In this document: positions 36,887 to 48,136 of the stretch, one piece after another | How positions within the stretch are numbered: position 1 is the first letter of the stretch | How the letters are laid out: every line of letters starts with the position of its first letter | DNA from: Turbatrix aceti | Lineage: Eukaryota; Nematoda; Chromadorea; Rhabditida; Panagrolaimidae | Reading direction: 5' to 3' | DNA: 64,000 nt | Assembly: GCA_963969345.1 (NCBI GenBank) | Contig: OZ017768.1 | Location: forward strand, 1-64,000 | Translations under genes and position numbers: made by a program | The notes under the pieces: model-generated | Database searches by the model: none | What the model was told of the DNA's origin: nothing | What the model saw: the letters and a program-made list of their open reading frames with translations, nothing else

Positions 36887-37072
36887 CCCATCAACGACTT
36901 TGCGGCCTTCCAGAACACTCCTGCTAAGGACTACGACGTGACGCAGGTAGCTACGATTGACGGCGCCCTCTTCGTGCAATCTCGATACTCATCACTGTCT
37001 CTTTAATTTTGTAATGAGTAATTATGCACGAGTAAGAGTAATAAAGTAAAGTAAAAGTAAAGTAAACAAATC
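36887..37072 (+). mobile_element. Truncated retroelement 3' end with coding remnant
   Basis: A plus-strand frame ends DVTQVATIDGALFVQSRYSS, LSL and a stop at about 37008, after NDFAAFQNTPAKDY; an upstream stop closes the frame. It is followed by the 3' UTR ATGCACGAGTAAGAGTAATA and GTAAA repeats, shared with 1141-1217. It is a 5'-truncated copy of a non-LTR element distinct from the AAAT-tailed family at 17 kb. I do not recognise the encoded segment. Confidence 0.65.
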
Positions 37073-37371
37073 GGACCCCCTCCCCCTTAAATGATGTCAT
37101 TTTGAAAACAATCGCCATTATTTTGCGGCTTTTTTCCATGTTTTGGCTTATCAATTTTGCTTAAAACTATTTACATCCATTTTAAACTGCCAAAATTATA
37201 TGACGTAATTTCGGCCCTTATGCACCCGTTGTAACAGTTACATCCGTGCCAGAAAAAAATCGTTACATTGTTTACAAAAAAACAGATTGGTATGTTAAAA
37301 GAAGTTCATAAGTGTACGATAAATAAATGTCACAGTGGTAAAATCCTCCACGAAAGCTAGGCTCCTGTTTT

Positions 37372-38108
37372 TTATGATGTGCCCTCAGGCACCGACTTGA
37401 AGTACCGACGAGTCGTCACCTGATCATTGGACATGCGGAGGATGAGGTAGTCGCCGTCGCGCGTGTAGTAGTACGTCTCGCCCTTGTCGTTGGGAGTGTC
37501 AAGGCGAATGTGGTGCTCGGTAAGCGTGTCGGTTCCCTGGACGCCGAAAGTGATCTAAAAAACAGGTTTAAGGTCAAAAAAAATAAAAGAAATCTACCTT
37601 GTGCAGCCCTCCGTCGAGACCGTTCGCTTCAAAGGTTTTGCCGAGCTCCCAGTTAAGCCATTCGGTGTTTCCCTTGCGCGAAAGGTTGATAGCGTTGTAC
37701 CTGTTTGGCTCAGTGCCCTTGGAGAAGACCTTGGTTACTGATGTCATTTGGATCATCTTTCGGATAAACCAGTTCACTCCTGGAAAATACAGCAGTGGCA
37801 AATGTCTTCGGCATAATTTACCCCCCTTTTTATATAAAAACACTTATATTTATTTACCAACCTTTTGAAGCCAAAAACTCATCGAAATTCTCGGAGCGTT
37901 CAAGCTTGAACGTTCCAAAAAAAGTATCGGGGACATTTGACGACGAGTCTCCGGCAGCCATGCTTGGGTGAAGAAGCTGAGTTGTGCAAATGAGAGCGAT
38001 AAGGAGACGGGCAAGCGGGACACGGACACCGGCTCTGGTCGAAGACCATCGACCATAGCAGCTACCGCCTCTGACAGATTCAAAGGTACAGCTCAATGAC
38101 TTGGACAT
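37372..38108 (-). CDS. Secreted nematode fatty-acid-binding protein 3 (As-p18-like)
   Basis: Three exons, 38108-37862, 37779-37598 and 37554-37372, encode 203 residues. Barrel start FFGTFKLERSENFDEFLASK, lid VNWFIRKMIQMTSVTKVF, then KGTEPNRYN, LGKTFEANGLDGGLHKITFG, ETYYYTRDGDYLILRMSNDQ and VTTRRYFKS. Of the three it is closest to the Ascaris As-p18 type. The N-terminal extension is unusually long (about 55 residues before the barrel) with the hydrophobic run RLLIALICTTQLLHPSMA at residues 34-51. Either the true start is internal or an intron is hidden there. The first intron uses the donor GTTGGT, needed to keep AKG/SKG-xNWF in register. Intron positions differ from FABP 1 and 2, so this copy is the older paralogue. 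Confidence 0.87.
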
Positions 38109-38583
38109 ATTGTAAAGCTCCGGCTTTCAAACTCTTCACAATTTTTTGTTCACAACAAAAATAATACAACCAAAGGCAACAGATCGCACCGAGACAACAA
38201 ATTGAAGTGGAAGCTAGATCAATGCTGCGGGATCATAAATATGCCGGCGAGAGAGGGGAACTGACGAGATAACATTTCATTCGTGGATATCGGATGGGTT
38301 GGAAATTGTTTAGAACACCGACGAGCGTGCTAAAAGCAGAACAGACATAAACAAATCTCGATGATCGGTCGACGACCGAAGAAAGGATGGGCTGCTGTGT
38401 GGTGGTTGCAGCTAGCGGGGTGGGTGTTGCATCATGTGAAAGATAGTGATGGACGACGATGTCTCGCATGCTGCAAAAAAACACTGCTTTTATTTGGACC
38501 ACGTTTTATAATTTTCGCACAATTTTTAGATGACACAAAAACCCTATTCTTGCCCCAAACAGCATTTTCGTACCTGCCACCCA
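38109..38583. other. Intergenic region, FABP 3 promoter
   Basis: No gene seen. It should contain the FABP 3 promoter on the minus strand and the short 3' flank of ELP6. Confidence 0.5.
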
Positions 38584-39328
38584 TCAAATCAGAAATTGAT
38601 TGGAACCGGGAAGGAAAACCTTGAGCGAGCGTTCACCGACGACGTAATGGTACACATTTGACTGCGGTGATGGGTCGAGGGGCGTCGTGTGGTGTCTAAC
38701 AGTTAGGACGCCGGTCACGTTGCGTCCCCTTCCTTGGTTAACGAGCTGAAGCCTTATGATCACGGCGGGGACGTTCTCGATGCCCTCTAGAGTGTCCTTC
38801 ACCGGCGTGGCCAGGACCACGAGGCTGTCAGACTGGAGGCGAGACCGCAAGTGTTGGCAGAAAGCGACCGGGAGCGTGGGGTCCGGGGAGAGCATCTCGA
38901 AGGCAAGAGCATTGTCGAAAACAATGATTGCTTCTTTCGAAGGTTCGAGTAGGGATTCTAGCCTCTGGAAAGGTAAGGTAAACAAAGTCTAAAACTACTA
39001 ATAAAATCACCTTGGCGAGGTTATCAACGGAATCACGTGCTCCTAGAACCTCCCGCCACGAAACAAAGAAAAATAGCCCGGAGTCAAGCCTGATTGAAAG
39101 CTTTCCGCACATCATCCTGAATCCTCTGATATTTTATCGTTCTCGCTTGTTCACTCACCTAATCATCTCCTCCGACTGATTCAGGGCAACGTACACCACC
39201 CTGCGCTTCGCTTTCACCGCCTCGGCTACGAAATGGAGCACTACGACGCTAGCTTCGGCTTCCGGCTCATGCTCGACAACAACCAGGCCCCGAACGTTGC
39301 CGAGAACCTTCGTGAGCTCAGCGTGCAT
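38584..39328 (-). CDS. ELP6: Elongator complex subunit 6
   Basis: RecA-fold subunit of the Elp456 ring, needed for wobble-uridine (xcm5) modification of tRNA. Three exons, 39328-39159, 39116-39011, 38964-38584, encode 218 residues, slightly shorter than vertebrate ELP6. It begins MHAELTKVLGNVRGLVVVEH. The conserved strands VVVLHFVAEAVKAKRRVVYV-ALNQS, then DSGLFFFVSWREVL, KEAIIVFDNALAFEML and SDSLVVLATPVKDTLEG are present. No Walker A lysine loop is expected in this subunit and none is seen. The C-terminal YHYVVGERSLKVFLPG matches the last strand. Assignment is by overall pattern since ELP6 is poorly conserved. It lies 190 bases downstream of RPL13A on the same strand. Confidence 0.8.
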
Positions 39329-39518
39329 AATGAACCTTCGAAAATGAATTTTTAAACTGCGTAATCTCGCCAAAAATTAGAGGTAATCGAGGTACGATCC
39401 GATCCGCGCATTCGCACTCTATGCAAACAAGTATTACAAGACTGATCATTACTGAACTTTATAATAACAAAAAACAATCCAAAAATCACGCACACAAGCC
39501 CAACAATCGATTTGACAA

Positions 39519-40178
39519 TCAATATCCCAAAGCGGCGAGTTGAGTGTTGTAGGACGCAACCTTGGAAGCAACGTTAGCCTCAGCCTGAGTTCTAAGCTTG
39601 GCTTGGGCCTTCTTCTTCTCGTAGTAAGCAGCAGCCTTGACCTTGCGCTTAGCCTCGAGCTTGGTGACGACATCCTTGAAGTGCCAGCCAACTTCATGAG
39701 CAAGACGGCCGACTGTAAAAAATAAAAACCGTAAATTCGTTCTTCAGATTTTCAGAAACTCACCGGTGCAGTACTTGCGACGAGGGTTGAGGGCGACGTG
39801 GCGCATCGAGTTGGGCTGAACGAAGCGAGTCGTCGTGTCGTACGGGGGAGGAACACCCTCGAAGGCGCGGAGACGCTTCAGAGCCTGGTCACCGCGGTGA
39901 GTCTTGTGAGGGATCATGCCACGAACAGTACGCCAGAAGATCTTGGAAGGAGCACGAAGATGGAAAGGTCCGTGCGAGGGACGAACATTGCAACGCTTGC
40001 GGAGAAAGCTGAGGTACTTCAGCTTCGAGCGATGGAAGTTGCCGGAAATGTTGAGTTCTTCAGTGCGGACAACAACGATTTTCTGGCCCTGAAGAAGCTG
40101 CTTCGCAACAACGCTGGCGAGACGACCGAGAAGGTGACCCTTGGCGTCAATGACGATCGGCTTCGCCGAGAAACTCAT
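39519..40178 (-). CDS. RPL13A: 60S ribosomal protein L13a (uL13)
   Basis: Large-subunit ribosomal protein. Two coding exons, 40178-39764 and 39712-39519, encode 202 residues, the animal length. Begins [20 protein letters not shown]; contains [34 protein letters not shown] and FEGVPPPYD. The second exon completes [20 protein letters not shown] and the Lys/Ala-rich C-terminal helix ending AALGY. The start follows TTCAGGGTGAAT, so a 5' UTR intron acceptor just upstream of the ATG is likely, common for ribosomal protein genes. Confidence 0.97.
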
Positions 40179-41001
40179 ATTCACCCTGAAAGTTAGGTAA
40201 ATGTTTGCAAGACCTACAAAAACTACAAAAAAAACCACGAAACTTAAAACGTTAATAACAAATAAGGCGGTAAACATAACAAACATGGATTGAAGTCAAA
40301 AAACAAACAAGCCGATGGAAATGCCACGAAAGTTATAAAAACACAACAAAACGCGCAAAATTAGTGAAAACAAACTTTCTTATAAAAAATAGGCAATTCG
40401 ATTTTTAAACGAAACAAATCGGTTATCATCCAATTCGACATTACGTACTCTCGTCAAAAACAACAAAAGAATGACAAAACCTATAAGAAAAACATCAAAG
40501 GTATCCGGAAAGCTCCTTCAATAGTATAAAACCAAACAAAAAGATTTTAAACCACCGCCCAGCGGGTCCCAACATGTTAAAAGGCTTTACGAAACTCATC
40601 GTAAGCAATCTAAAGAACATAACTACAAAAGTTTGCATAAATATCAGAAAGATAAAAAAAACGGCATCGAAAATCGGAGCAAAACCATCAAAATTGGAGA
40701 GTAAAGAGAAGTATAACGCACTTTTGGGCTGACACGCTGCGTGGAATTATCCATTCGAGAGAAAAGCTAGGCAGAGTCGATGCAGCGCGTGCGCATTGCG
40801 CATTCCGACTTCTTTTATTATTATTTTTTGCTTTCTCGGTGGCTTTAGTTTTTTTTAAATTTAATGTAAAATTACATTAGTGTAATGACCGGCTTTTTTT
40901 GTGTTCTGTGTTGTTTTTAAAAGATATGTAATTTATTCTCAAAAATTTCGGAATACAACAAGGTGGAAATCATTTTTTAGAGTTCAAATCTCAATTTATG
41001 A
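40179..41001. other. Intergenic region upstream of RPL13A
   Basis: AT-rich and without genes. It probably contains the RPL13A 5' UTR exon, its intron and promoter, and the 3' UTR of GART at the right end. Confidence 0.5.
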
Positions 41002-44000
41002 TTAATTTTTTTTTATGTTTTTGACGATTGTAGCCATCTTTTCCATGGCAACAGGATAGATATTGTATTCTAGTTTTTGGATTTTGGCATGAAGAGACTC
41101 GATGGTGTCGTTGTCGTTCACTCGACACACTGCCTGTTCGATAATGCGTCCCGCGTCTATTTCAGCCTAAAATCGGACAATTTCTTTTTTCGCTGATTTA
41201 AAAGCGTGCAACTTACAGTAACGAGATGCACGGTACAGCCTGCAACCTTTACCTTTGCTGCCAGAGCGTCACGAACCGCGTGGGCTCCTTTGAAAGACGG
41301 CAGCAGGCTTGGATGGATGTTGATGATCCTGTCTTCCCACTTGTTGATGAATTCTGGCGTCAAGATGCGCATGAAGCCAGCACAACAAACGAAGTCTACC
41401 TTGTAGGCTTGGAGTACCTAAATTTACGTTTTTTTTTGAGAGGGGAGCTCAAATGCGCTCACCTGGTGAACTTGGCTTTCAAAAACGTGCCGATCACTGC
41501 CATGGGGGATGCAGACGGCTGGTACCCCTCTTTTTCTCGCTTCTTCCAGCCCCCGGGCATCTGTTCGATTGCTGATGACTACACGGATGGTGACTGAGCT
41601 TTGAGGTGCGTCAGCTTTTTCGATGAGTCTGATCATGTTGCTTCCTTTCCCAGAAATCAGCACTGCAACACACAGTTTTTTCTTTGGGTTTATCAAGTGG
41701 TGACCAAAGCTGGCGTCTCTGAGTGCGCGGTCGTTCGCAATTTTAACCCTGTGGGGTTCGCCTCTAGCTGACTCCAAATATCCAATTTGATTTGCTTCTA
41801 GTCCAGAAGATCGAATTTCATAGAGAACGTCCAGGGCATCGGCTTTATCTACGATGAGAGTCATGCCTATTCCGCAGTTCAGGGTTCTGAGCATTTCTGA
41901 AGGCTGAATGTTGGCTGCAGCTCGGAGGAACTTGAAAATAGGCGGAATATTCCAGGAAGCCGCGTCGATGTGTGCTGACAGGTGCTTTGGGATGGAGCGA
42001 ATGACATTACCCGGTAGTCCTCCACCTGTGATGTGAGCGAGGCCTTTGACTTTTCCAAGTAGGGATGCCAGCGCTTGAACGTACAGCTGAGTAGGTTGCA
42101 GAAGGATTTCTCCTGAAAGTAATTTATATTTAATTTCTATGCTGGTTTTGCTTTACTAAACAAACCCAGAGTTTTTTCCTCCAACGGCACTTTGTCACTC
42201 AACTCAAATCCAGATTGCTCTAAGACTTTCCTAACTAGACTGAATCCATTAGTATGCACTCCGTTAGAAGCGACGCCGATAATGACGTCTCCGCCGACCA
42301 TGGCTTCTAAGTCCGGCAACTTGCGTGACGCCGTTTCGCGTACGCCAATGCAACATCCCGCTATGTCCCATTGGTGTTCCAGGTAGACTGCTGGCATTTC
42401 GGCAGTTTCACCTCCCACCAAAGCGCATCCACAGGCGTGGCAAGCCTCTGCGACACTTTTGATGACCGCGGCAGCATGGGCTGCGTTGAGTTTTCCCGTC
42501 ACGTAGTAGTCGAGAAAAGCTATAGGCACCGCGCCGTGGCAAAGAACGTCATTGACGCACATGCCAACAAGATCGTAGCCGATGTTTGAAAGATCGCACT
42601 GCTTGGTTGCTATCTGGAAGTTGAAATTGAACGCAAATAGTGGCCCAGTAGTCAACTTACCTCAATTTTGGTCCCCACTCCGTCCATGCCGATGACCAGT
42701 TGAGGGCTTTTGTAGCCGAGCTTTTGTAAGTCCACTAGAGCTCCGAAACCTCCGATATCTTCTAGCCCTTCCCGTAAAGTAGCCCGGCATGCTGGCTTGA
42801 TAGCGTCGATGAGCCGGTCTGCTTCATCAATATCGACTCCCGCTTTGGCGTATGTAAGTGGCTTTCTGAAACGTGGATTACATTAAAAAAAATTTCCGTC
42901 TTGACAAAAACTTACGATTTTCGTACCAAAAAATGTCCAATATCCCGACGATAATACTTGATAGAAAAGTCGATGGCTTTGATAACCTCCAAGACATCAC
43001 GCTTGGCTTCGTCAATTGTAGAAGCAGTTCCAGTCACGCAAAGCACACGGCCACCGCAGTTGACGATGTCATTGCCATGCCTCTTGACACCGGCAAAGAA
43101 CGTCACAGTTGTTTCCGAGTCAGGGCGAACGTTTGAAACCGTATGCATGGTTTCAAATGAGTTGGGGTACCCATAGGAAGCCACAACAATGCCAATGGCC
43201 ACGTCAACCGACCAATCCATTGTTGGGAGTTTTGCCAGAGTGCCAGTGGCAGAAGCAATGCATATGTCATAAAGGTCCGAGCGTAGAAGTCGCATGAGGA
43301 CCTGCGTTTCAGGGTCCCCGAATCGACAGTTGTATTCCAGGACCTTTGGACCTGTTGGAGTTATCATGAGCCCGGCATAAAGTACACCTTTAAAAGGAGT
43401 CCCTAGAGCCCGCAGGCCATCAACCGTGCGCTGCAGTATACTGCCGATTTGTTGTCGCAGATTATCTGTCACAATGATAGGCGCGACGGCCCCCATGCCG
43501 CCTGTGTTTTCTCCCGTGTTGCCTTCGCCGATTCTTTTATGGTCCTGCGAAAAAGGCATGCATCTGACTTCTGTGCCGTCGGTGAAGCACATGGCCGAGA
43601 TTTCATATCCATCCAGGAATTCTTCAATGACGATTCGTTTCTCATCGGTGGGATTCAGAAGCTGGATGGTTCTTAGTGCTTCTTCTGGAGTGTCGAGGAT
43701 ATAAACACCCTTGCCGGCGCATAAACCGTCTTCTTTGACGACGAAGCGACTGTATCGGGTTTTGACTTTGTCAATGAATCCCTCTGCGGATTCGAGTGAG
43801 GTGAAAGACCCGTAATCAGCAGTTGGAATGTCGTTAGCTTCCATGAAAGCCTTGGCGAAGGATTTGCTACTTTCAATGTGCCCTGCCGCCTGGGAGGGCG
43901 CGAATACGGGGCAGAATTGCTCAAGAGCTTCGGTCCAGCCTTCACAGATGTACTTTTCTGGGCCGATGACGATCAGGTCAATTTTATGCGAATGACAAAA

Positions 44001-44236
44001 ACTGACCACTTGATCCACGGAGTGTAGAGTTGCAATTTCTAAAAAAAATATTAAAAAAAATTCACGAATAAATTTTTTTGGGGGAGCGTCTTACCTGGAC
44101 CGCAAGAGAAAGGCGTCGGGGAGTCTGGAGTGGTGAATACCTGATCAACGTTAGAGCTTTTTGATAGCCTCCATGCCAAGGCATGCTCACGCCCGCCATT
44201 GCCAATGATCAAAACACGTTTTTTGGAAGACGTCAT
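41002..44236 (-). CDS. GART: Trifunctional purine biosynthesis protein GARS-AIRS-GART
   Basis: Carries steps 2, 3 and 5 of de novo purine synthesis in the cytosol. Seven exons: 44236-44095, 44038-42916, 42865-42661, 42613-42166, 42112-41463, 41417-41217, 41166-41002, total 977 residues. GAR synthetase (1-420) begins KKRVLIIGNGGREHALAWRL and has the ATP-grasp loop NTGGMGAVAP and LEYNCRFGDPETQVLMRLL. AIR synthetase (about 430-770) has IGMDGVGTKIE, DLVGMCVNDVLCHGAVPIAF and HITGGGLPGNV. GAR transformylase (about 780-977) has VAVLISGKGSN, GFMRIL, the catalytic NIHPSLLPSFKGAHAV (Asn and His) and AEIDAGRII (Asp). All three active sites look intact. Start MTSSKKRVL at 44234-44236; an in-frame ATG ten codons upstream is possible. 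The segment around exon 1/2 lacks the usual GNAGT loop of GARS, replaced by a divergent SPTPFSCGPG. Confidence 0.95.
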
Positions 44237-45150
44237 CGTTGAAGTAGTCGTCGTAATTGCCAACAATCAGGTGTAATTGACCAAGACTTACTGAAACAAA
44301 TCACTGATCGCGGGGTTCTGACGTTTCCTCGCCTTCAGACAGTTAGAAACGAAGACAAAACGGAACAGTTTTTATGAACGGACGCCCCCGACCAGACCGA
44401 CATACACATATTTTTAGACAGCGATGAATCGCTTGTATTTATCGACGAAATAGTAATTGTTGTCATGTAAGTAGCGTTCTTACTGCTGCTGCTATTGCGA
44501 GTGTTGTGGGAAACCGCAGCTCTTGCACAGTCCTGACGCCAAGTAATCAATCAGTTGTTTTTAATCGTGCTCGTGTTCTTGCGCGACTCGACTTTCACCT
44601 GCACATCATAAATAAGAATCAAATCGCAGCGTAAATCTTGCTTGGCCTAACACTTGCGATAGAATTTTTTGTTTAGCATGCATGCATGCATAATATGAGA
44701 TAGATTGATCGATGAGCAATTTGCTGTTTTTTTGGCTTATGTGAATGAAACAGATGTTGTTTATTTTATTTTTTCGACGTAAACAATTATTTTTGATGTG
44801 AGCTATGGACCACGTGCACAATACAATTGCAATATCGTCGAAACACTTCAACAAAGCAATTCTAACTGGCAATTCAAACATAGCATGCAACTTAATTTTT
44901 TTTTCAATTTTTTTATTTACACGCCGCGCGAATTATTGTAAAATAATTACAAAAAAACGAAATTAACACAAATGAGTATAAAGGGATAATGAGGTTATGA
45001 TTTACGGGACCCGTAATTTATAGGTTGTTTTTTTAATTAGAATTAAGTACTAGATTTTGTGAGGAAAAAAGTCGTTGGCCAACGAACAATAAAGTCTTTC
45101 GTAGCATTAGGGTTTTGTGATTCGTTTTCAATACAGATTTTTACAAACGA
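44237..45150. other. Intergenic region between GART and the HMIT array
   Basis: No gene-like sequence. GCATGCATGCATGC near 44680 is a short simple repeat. Confidence 0.55.
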
Positions 45151-47382
45151 TTATAATAAAGATGGCGCGTTGCTTTTGGGGTACTCATCCTTGATCGTCA
45201 ACTTTTCTTCTTTGGACATAAAAAGTTGCTGAACTTCATCGAGTTGTAGCCCTTTAGTTTCAGGCAAAGTGAAGCAACAAAATATTGTCCCAAACAAGGT
45301 AATGCCTGCGAACAGAAGGTACGCACCTTGGATCGTTAAAGTTTCTACAAGCAGAAGATACGTGAGCGAAATTATGAGATTCATGGATGCGTGAGCAGTC
45401 GTAGTGATGGCAACGCATGTGCTTCTGGCCCAGAGAGGAAAAAATTCAGCGTTTAGAGTCCACGGGAGGGAGGCTGAAAGATTGCAGTTTTTCAATTTCA
45501 ATGCGATGAGTCAGACCCAGGGTGGCGAAACTCCCATGGGAATTAGAAATAGGGATATTATCCCATGGGATTCCCATGAGAGTCCTATGGGAGTCCCCGG
45601 GGTTATTTTTTGGTACGTTTAAAAAAGTACATGTTCATACAAAAAAGATATCCAAAAACACACTTATTTTATTAATGTAATAAAATTAACAATGAAAATA
45701 AAATCATTTGCCTAATTTGAAAGAAAAAAGCACGCTCCTGCGTAAAATAACGGGATCGCGCATTTTCAAAATTCCGTGGCGAATTATCCCGTGATAGATG
45801 GGAATCCCGGGATATTTCCCATGGGAATCCCCTCTTCGCCACCCTTGTCTGACCTACCTAATCCGGAGGAAAACACTGCTAGAAATATCAAAATGCAAGG
45901 CAGAGGCACCCAAGACCACGAAGAATGGCAATAACTATCAGTGAATGCCCACTCCGTTCCTTTCTGAGCTGTGCAAGTTACGTTTTCTGTTGATGGAAGA
46001 CAGTACCCGGGCGAGCCTCCATACTTAGCAGGAGGACCGCAGAAACGACAGGTCGTATCTTGAATGCATGATGCACAGTTCAGGTAGCTGGAACATTTTG
46101 ACGTGGAATTTGTACCGTTGGTGGATGGCACAGGTATCACTATTCCAGATGTCACCGCGGCTTGCCAATAAGCACCTGCTAGGATTAGTAAAAAAATTGT
46201 GCAGCCTATTTGACTGACCAGCAGTACCGGGCGTCGACCGCATTTGTCTATCTACAGAAGTAAAGTAAGGTGCAGTTAGAATTAGTGCAGCGGCTATGTA
46301 GCTTACCAGAAAGAAAGGAACAAAGCCAAACACCATCAAAACACCAGACACGGCGAGCGAAAACCAAATAGCAGCCATATCACTGGTCAAACCAACTGAT
46401 TTAACGGTAGTACCAATATAGTACGTAATAGTCGTCACTCCACTGCACATTTGCAGAATCTGGAGTAGACATCCTAGAAGCAGCGCTTTTCGAACGTAAT
46501 TTGTAGTGAAAACAGCCTTCCAAACATTTTTGACTCCCGTTCTCTCACTGTGCTCCTTGAGTATATCTTTGAGGGCGGCTTCAGCGCCGTTCTTGTTGTC
46601 TCCGTAAATGCGATTCAGTATTTTGATGGTTTTGGCTTGACTGCGGTGTTCAAGCACCCAACTTGGAGATTCTTGAAGAAACGACAAAGCTGTGAGTTGA
46701 ATCACTGTGATGAGACAGGGAAAAGCAAAAAGCAGTCTGGAATTTAGTATGTTTTTGTTCTCAAATATTGAAATGAAAAATTAATGTCTTTTATAACGAA
46801 CCTCCATCCAACATTGATGGGATCAAGCTGAGTGACTGCAGCTGCAAGCAGGTTTGCTACAATGACACCGATATGCATAGATACATGAAATGCCGACAAT
46901 AGCCTTCCTCTGATTGCTGCAGGCGCACATTCACTAATGTACAGTGGAGTCAACATGTTGGAGATGCCCACTGAGAACCCGTCAATGATCCTGGCAATCA
47001 AGAACGTTGTCCGACTGCTCGAGGCTGTTGCCAGGAGTCCGGCTACCGTGTAAACCATCGTAGCGACCGAGATCATTCGCTTTCGCCCAAATCTGTCGGA
47101 CATCGGTGCCGCAAGAAGTGCTCCGACACCCGAAGAAGCGGGAGTGGCAGCGACGACTATCCCGTGCCATAGCGAGGTGCCAATGTTAAGTTCGGCATCT
47201 CTCATCGCGAATAGTAGCGCCACGTTGATGACGCCAACGTCGTAGCCAAATAGAAACGGGGAGATATTTGCAATTGCCGTGACCAAAGCCACATAACTGT
47301 TGCATAACTTGGTATGTATTTGAGGTGTCGGATTCTAAACATATATCACCCTTAAATCGAGCAGTAAAAAATTACACACCAT
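45151..47382 (-). CDS. HMIT-type H+/myo-inositol or sugar transporter A
   Basis: Major facilitator of the SLC2 family, predicted plasma-membrane, 12 helices. Coding exons 47382-47380 (just the ATG), 47334-46802, 46736-46307, 46251-45858, 45473-45151; 560 residues. TM1 SPFLFGYDVGVINVAL, loop DRFGRKR, PESPSWVLEHR after TM6, IDKCGRRPVLL after TM8, and the end motif PETKGLQLDEVQQLFM. Between TM9 and TM10 is a Cys-rich PSI/plexin-like loop (CSSYLNCASCIQDTTCRFCG) seen in HMIT (SLC2A13) transporters. Substrate is inferred; HMIT moves myo-inositol with protons. It lacks the intron that B and C have before the YYIG/FFIG helix. The last intron holds a 329-bp MITE two bases from the 5' splice site. The 3-base first coding exon is the least certain part. 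Confidence 0.87.
45518..45846. mobile_element. hAT-type MITE inside an intron of transporter A
   Basis: Ends CAGGGTGGCGAA and, reverse complemented, AAGGGTGGCGAA, flanked by 8-bp GTCAGACC / GTCTGACC (one mismatch; 45510-45517 and 45847-45854). Several copies of the palindrome TCCCATGGGA lie near both ends. Without the element and one target copy the host intron would be 47 bases, normal for this genome. Its terminus equals that of the element at 21034 but the inner palindrome differs. Confidence 0.85.
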
Positions 47383-48136
47383 ATCTTGGAGAAATACAAA
47401 CACACGTTAGTCGTAGACATGCGCAACAACAAATTGTGGTTTGATCCAGCGGGATACTCAGTAGTCGACGAACTGACAATAGAATGTCACGTGTGTTACA
47501 AACTTGGACTTGATGTATCCTTGTTGACTTACCTTTGCTTCACAATTTTGACATTACGTTTTTCAAGTTTTGGGTAAACACTTGGTAGCCTTATTCTAAG
47601 ACGATGACGTGATCTTTAGATAAACAAGTAGTTGTATGATTGGTATGCGTTACGATACTTGTAAATACACAAAGCATTATTGTTTTTGTCATTATTGGAG
47701 GATTACAATAATTATCATAAATTTTTGTTGCCACTGTACAGTTTTCGTATTTTTTTGTATATTTTTCGTCTTTTTTATGCTTTGCATGCTTTTAAAAAAT
47801 TGCGGAGCAAACCAGCATTGTTTTTTTTTCTGATTATCAGGCCCGGTCCTAGACACGTATACGTGCACGTGTGGAACCTCGGAATGGACATAAAATGGTG
47901 ATCATTATTTAGACCCATAAAGGAACATCCTTTTAATTGGGCTGTTCCTGTTGTGAAAAAAAATACTATTCATCAACAGACACAGATGAATATTATTTTT
48001 TATTTGTTCCCCCGCATTCCACGTAAAAAAATCCATATACTGTGCGATTGATTTCAATGAACTCTATTAATTTTTGAAAAACATTTTTTATGGTTGTTTT
48101 TCACTATGTACATATACTGTATAAATTTAGTATGAA
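47383..48136. other. Intergenic region between transporters A and B
   Basis: AT-rich, no gene seen. It includes the promoter of A and the 3' flank of B. Confidence 0.5.

Larger units (their letters stand above)
34807..37371. other. AT-rich intergenic region between FABP genes
   Basis: 2.6 kb separates FABP 2 from FABP 3. No gene is seen. Three repeats interrupt it: a LINE tail (35653-35708), a tandem repeat (36109-36236) and a retroelement tail (36887-37072). A C-rich run near 36027 is a simple repeat. Confidence 0.6.

Noticed and set aside
33240..38108. Tardigrade origin with SAHS-type heat-soluble proteins
   Set aside because: SAHS proteins are also secreted FABP relatives, but the KSENFDEYLxAKGYSW block and As-p18-like FABP 3, with TTR-like and DB-module genes, fit nematodes better.
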